From assembly GCF_023145115.1 (NCBI RefSeq), contig NZ_JAGLEJ010000022.1:1-64000 (forward strand): a stretch of DNA of 64,000 nucleotides, given 5' to 3'. Of the stretch, positions 61,100 to 64,000 are shown piece after piece. The position numbers and the translations under genes were made by a program. The notes under the pieces are model-generated. The model worked only from the letters and a program-made list of their open reading frames with translations. It searched no databases and was not told the origin of the DNA. Source of the DNA: Algiphilus sp. GTDB lineage: Bacteria > Pseudomonadota > Gammaproteobacteria > Nevskiales > Nevskiaceae. Position 1 is the first letter of the stretch. Each line of letters opens with the position of its first letter.

Positions 61100-62606
61100 C
61101 CGGAATCCACGAAGCCGCAGCGTGATCGCGGGTGCCGTCGCCCTCGGCCTCGTCGCCTCCCCCGTCGCCTCGTCCGCGCAAACCGGCGGCAAGGAGATCG
61201 TGCTGCCGCAGCTGGGCGAGCCGGCCGATGTGGTGATGTCGCCGCGCGAGGAGTTCGAGATCGGGTCGCGCGTAACCGCGCAGATCCACGCCGCCGGCTA
61301 CGCCATCGAGGACCCCGAGCTGGAGGACTACGTCGCGCAACTCGGTTGGCACATCGCCTCGCACACGCCGAACACCCCCGAGCACCTCGAGTTCTTCGTG
61401 GTGCGGGACCCGCGCATCAACGCCTTCGCCCTGCCCGGCGGCTTCATGGGCTTCAACGCCGGCCTCCTGATGGCCGCCGAGACCGAGAGCGAGCTCGCCG
61501 GCGTCATGGCCCACGAGCTCGCGCACGTCACGCAGCGTCACATCGCGCGCACCATATCGGGCACGCGCGCCGCCGACATCGCCACCTGGGCGGCGGTGCT
61601 GGCCGCGATCATCGCGGGCTCGGCGGCGCCGGACGTGGTGCTCGGCGCGCTCTCGCTCGGCCAGGCGGCGACGCTGCAGCGGCAGATCAACTTCACGCGC
61701 AATCACGAGCTCGAGGCCGACCGCATCGGCATCGGCAACCTGATCGATGCCGGCTTCGATCCGGACGGCATGGTCAGCTTCTTCCAGCGGCTGGAGCAGC
61801 AGTCGCGCCTCTACGGCTCGCAGATGCCGGAGATCCTGCGCACCCACCCGGTGAACACCACCCGCATCTCGGAGGCGCGCGCCCGCGCCGCCGGCCATTC
61901 GGGCAATGACGAGGCCGAGCGGCCGCTGCTGTTCGGCCTCATGCGGTCGCGGGCGCGCGTGCTCAGCGCCGAGCGTCCGTCGCAGGCGCTGGACTACTTC
62001 AGCCGCCGGATCAGCAGCGGCAACGATGACGCGGCCGAGCAGTACGGTGCCGCGCTGGCCCTGCACGAGCTCGGCAACTACGCCGGCTCCCGCGAGCGCC
62101 TGGCGCCTCTGCTCGAGGCCCACCCGCGGCAGTCCAACCTGCAGCTGCTGGAGGCCCACAACCTCCGCCGCATGCGGCGCACCGACGAAGCGCTGGCGCG
62201 GCTGGAGGGCGCGCTCGAGCATCATCCGCGCTATGCCCCGGCGCTGTTCGCCTACGCCGAGACGCTGATGGATGACGGGCAGGCCGACCGCGCCCGCCAG
62301 TTCCTGCTCGACGAGTTCCGGCACGTGGCCGAGTTCCCGCTCGCCCACCAGATCCTGGCGCGCGCCGCGCGCGAGAGCGGCGACCGTGCCGAGCTGGCCT
62401 ATCAGAGCGCCGCCTATTCCTGGCGACGCGGCGACTCCGCCACCGCCATCGGCCAGATCGACGCCGGCCTGCGCCAGGCGTCCCTGACCGAGAAGGAACG
62501 CGCCCGGCTGCGCAGCTTCCGGCGCGAGGTCCGCGACACGCTGCCGGAGAACTGGCGCCCGGAGCGCCAGCGCGGCCCGCGCGACGATACCCAGTCGGAG
62601 GAGTAG
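61080..62606 (+). CDS. bepA: Periplasmic M48 metalloprotease with TPR domain (BepA/YfgC family)
   Basis: 508 residues. The signal peptide runs to about residue 33 (ASSAQ). The M48 zinc site is HELAH (H145, E146, H149), and E212 in NHELEAD is the third ligand. C-terminal tetratricopeptide repeats follow from about residue 300. In E. coli BepA helps assemble and degrade LptD and other outer-membrane proteins. It starts inside the end of psd. It is likely that this is BepA rather than the related LoiP, given the TPRs. Confidence 0.9.
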   Translation: MTLPAPSRNPRSRSVIAGAVALGLVASPVASSAQTGGKEIVLPQLGEPADVVMSPREEFEIGSRVTAQIHAAGYAIEDPELEDYVAQLGWHIASHTPNTPEHLEFFVVRDPRINAFALPGGFMGFNAGLLMAAETESELAGVMAHELAHVTQRHIARTISGTRAADIATWAAVLAAIIAGSAAPDVVLGALSLGQAATLQRQINFTRNHELEADRIGIGNLIDAGFDPDGMVSFFQRLEQQSRLYGSQMPEILRTHPVNTTRISEARARAAGHSGNDEAERPLLFGLMRSRARVLSAERPSQALDYFSRRISSGNDDAAEQYGAALALHELGNYAGSRERLAPLLEAHPRQSNLQLLEAHNLRRMRRTDEALARLEGALEHHPRYAPALFAYAETLMDDGQADRARQFLLDEFRHVAEFPLAHQILARAARESGDRAELAYQSAAYSWRRGDSATAIGQIDAGLRQASLTEKERARLRSFRREVRDTLPENWRPERQRGPRDDTQSEE

Positions 62607-62642
62607 CCCGACGCTCCGCGCGGGCGCGCGATCGGCTGCCGG

Positions 62643-63638
62643 CTAGAGCCGCCCGGCCTCGCGCATCCAGGCGATGCAGTCCGCGACCATGCGCTCGAGC
62701 GAGACCTCCGCCATGCCCAGCTGCTCGCGCGCCTGGCGGGCATCGCAGTAGACGTTGCCGGTGAGCAGCGAGACGGCCTCGGTGGTGACATCGGGGTCGC
62801 GGCCCAGCAGCGGCGCCACCCCCTCCTCCAGCCGTGCGTAGGCCTGCAGGATGCCGGAGCGCACCGGCCGCAGGAAACGACGATGGCCGAGCTGGGTACC
62901 GATCTCGCGTGCGAGCCCGGCATAGCTCACGTTGACGCCCCCGATCAGCAGGCGGGTGCCCCGGTTCAGCGTCTCGGCGGCGCGTGGCACGGCTGCCGCG
63001 ACGTCCGTCACCGAGCAGAACGATCCGCCGCCGCCCGGCACCCCCGGCAGGCGGCGCTGCGCCACCAGGCGCACCATGCGCGACCAGCCGTTGCGGTCGC
63101 GCGGCCCGAGCAGGAAGGCCGGATTGAGGATCACCGCATCGAGTCCGGCGCGCATGCCGCGCTCGACCTCGGTCTCGGCCATGGCCTTGCTGCGCACGAA
63201 GGTGATCGACGAGTTGCGGCCCAGGCGCGGCGTGTCCGGCGCGATGACGCCGCTGTGCTGGCCATAGGCCACCGCGCAGGACACGTGGATCAGTCGGGCG
63301 CGCCGGGCCAGCGCCAGGCGCACGATGTTGCGCGTGCCGCGCACGTTGACGCGCAGCTGCTCGGGCCCGTTACGGCGCCAGAGGCTGACGTGACTGGCGC
63401 AGTGCACGATCAGGTCCACGGTCTGCGGCACGGCCGCGTCGAGCCCGGCATGGTCCAGCACGTCGGCCTCGACCGCCGTCACCGGGGTGCCTTCGAGCAG
63501 CGCGGTATCGGCCTCCCCGCGCTGCAGCGCCAGCACGCGCCAGCCGGCGTCGGCCAGCGCGCGGGCAACGTGACTGCCGAGGAAACCGGTGGCGCCGGTT
63601 ACCAGGGCTGTACGCGATGAGGCCTGCGATGCCGCCAT
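62643..63638 (-). CDS. NAD-dependent epimerase/dehydratase family protein
   Basis: 331 residues, extended short-chain dehydrogenase. The cofactor loop VTGATGFLGSHVARAL and the downstream NVRGTRNIVRLAL are clear. The usual YxxxK site appears altered: VAYGQHSG is followed by FVRSKAMAE, which keeps a serine-lysine pair but with changed spacing. The substrate is unknown. The start is ATG at 63636-63638 with GGCAGGAG upstream. It lies 47 bases downstream of lapB. Confidence 0.82.
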   Translation of the reverse strand: MAASQASSRTALVTGATGFLGSHVARALADAGWRVLALQRGEADTALLEGTPVTAVEADVLDHAGLDAAVPQTVDLIVHCASHVSLWRRNGPEQLRVNVRGTRNIVRLALARRARLIHVSCAVAYGQHSGVIAPDTPRLGRNSSITFVRSKAMAETEVERGMRAGLDAVILNPAFLLGPRDRNGWSRMVRLVAQRRLPGVPGGGGSFCSVTDVAAAVPRAAETLNRGTRLLIGGVNVSYAGLAREIGTQLGHRRFLRPVRSGILQAYARLEEGVAPLLGRDPDVTTEAVSLLTGNVYCDARQAREQLGMAEVSLERMVADCIAWMREAGRL

Positions 63639-63685
63639 GAGTCTCCTGCCCGGGACTTCCGTGATCGGACGCGCTGCGCGCGCCT

Positions 63686-64000
63686 CTAGTTGTTCTGCAG
63701 TCGATCGCTTCTGGGACGAATCGTAGCCCACTGCTTGCAGCTCGGACACTGCCAGAACAGCATCCGCGGGGTCAGACCGCAGTTCTCGCAGCGATTCTGC
63801 GGCGCCGACTGCAGCGCCGTCTCCATGCCTTCGTGCAGCACCTGGGCCAGATCATCGTGCCCGGCGCGCATCTCGGCAAGCATGCGCAGCCCGGTCCACG
63901 TCGGCTGGCGACGACACAGCGCCACCAGCTCTTCGACCACGTCGCCGCCGCCCTCGGCATCGAGTCGCAGGCGTGCCAGCACCGGCTGCACGCTGTCGTA
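63686..64000 (-). CDS. lapB: Lipopolysaccharide assembly protein LapB (C-terminal part, 5' end off window)
   Basis: The visible C-terminal region has the rubredoxin-type metal knuckle C-x2-C-x10-C-x2-C (CENCGLTPRMLFWQCPSCKQW), which is specific to LapB/YciM, following helical TPR sequence. LapB regulates LpxC turnover with FtsH to balance LPS synthesis. The start lies beyond position 64000. Confidence 0.93.
   Translation of the reverse strand, partial: YDSVQPVLARLRLDAEGGGDVVEELVALCRRQPTWTGLRMLAEMRAGHDDLAQVLHEGMETALQSAPQNRCENCGLTPRMLFWQCPSCKQWATIRPRSDRLQNN

Overview
The window looks like ordinary chromosome from a high-GC gammaproteobacterium (GC roughly two thirds by eye, not computed). Two gene orders point there. 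One is uvrY-uvrC-pgsA-tRNA-Gly-tRNA-Cys-tRNA-Leu, the same order as in Escherichia coli. The other is leuC-leuD-leuB-asd-fimV-truA-trpF-...-accD-folC-dedD-cvpA-purF-metZ, the Pseudomonas-type order. Outer-membrane and LPS genes (lpxH, lapB, bepA, OmpA family) show a Gram-negative envelope. I cannot name the genus. No rRNA, CRISPR array, prophage or intact insertion sequence was seen.

Left part (1-7 kb, minus strand): a cytochrome c maturation operon ccmA-B-C-D-E-F, with ccmF cut by the window edge, lies directly downstream of the uvrY-uvrC-pgsA-tRNA block. From 7 to 11 kb on the plus strand are a Tat-exported PhoX-family protein and a POT-family peptide transporter, each followed by a good intrinsic terminator. 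From 11 to 16.5 kb on the minus strand are central-metabolism genes: isocitrate lyase, rraA, dsbB and both fumarase classes. purB is divergent from fumC. From 18 to 24 kb on the minus strand are a hotdog thioesterase with a DUF1289 partner, an OmpA-like protein with calcium-type repeats, pyrD, a large ABC1/UbiB-like kinase fold protein and ribA.

Middle part (24-37 kb, plus strand): a small membrane protein, an ACAD10-type phosphotransferase, a BASS transporter, a short-chain dehydrogenase, a GH13_18 sucrose phosphorylase-type enzyme and a lipoprotein with a PA/M28-like fold. Next come the dusA-ppiA-lpxH operon and an isolated TadE-TadE-TadG cassette. This is the most accessory-looking region. 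It ends at a degenerate ISAs1-type transposase fragment that abuts the 3' end of a DUF455 gene.

Right part (37-64 kb): a long minus-strand biosynthetic run. Read in transcription order it is leuCDB, asd, fimV, an EcfT/CbiQ-like gene, truA, trpF, trpB, trpA, accD, folC, dedD, cvpA, purF, metZ and DUF455. A LysR regulator diverges from leuC. aroC-prmB, SCO1-psd-bepA, an epimerase and lapB close the window.

Three copies of a short inverted-repeat element sit between trpB and trpA, between asd and leuB, and between aroC and the LysR gene. They share a terminal inverted repeat, and two of them share an internal hairpin. This repeat family, the isolated Tad cassette and the altered signature motifs in the ABC1 protein are the best targets for follow-up. 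I found no convincing new multi-gene system.
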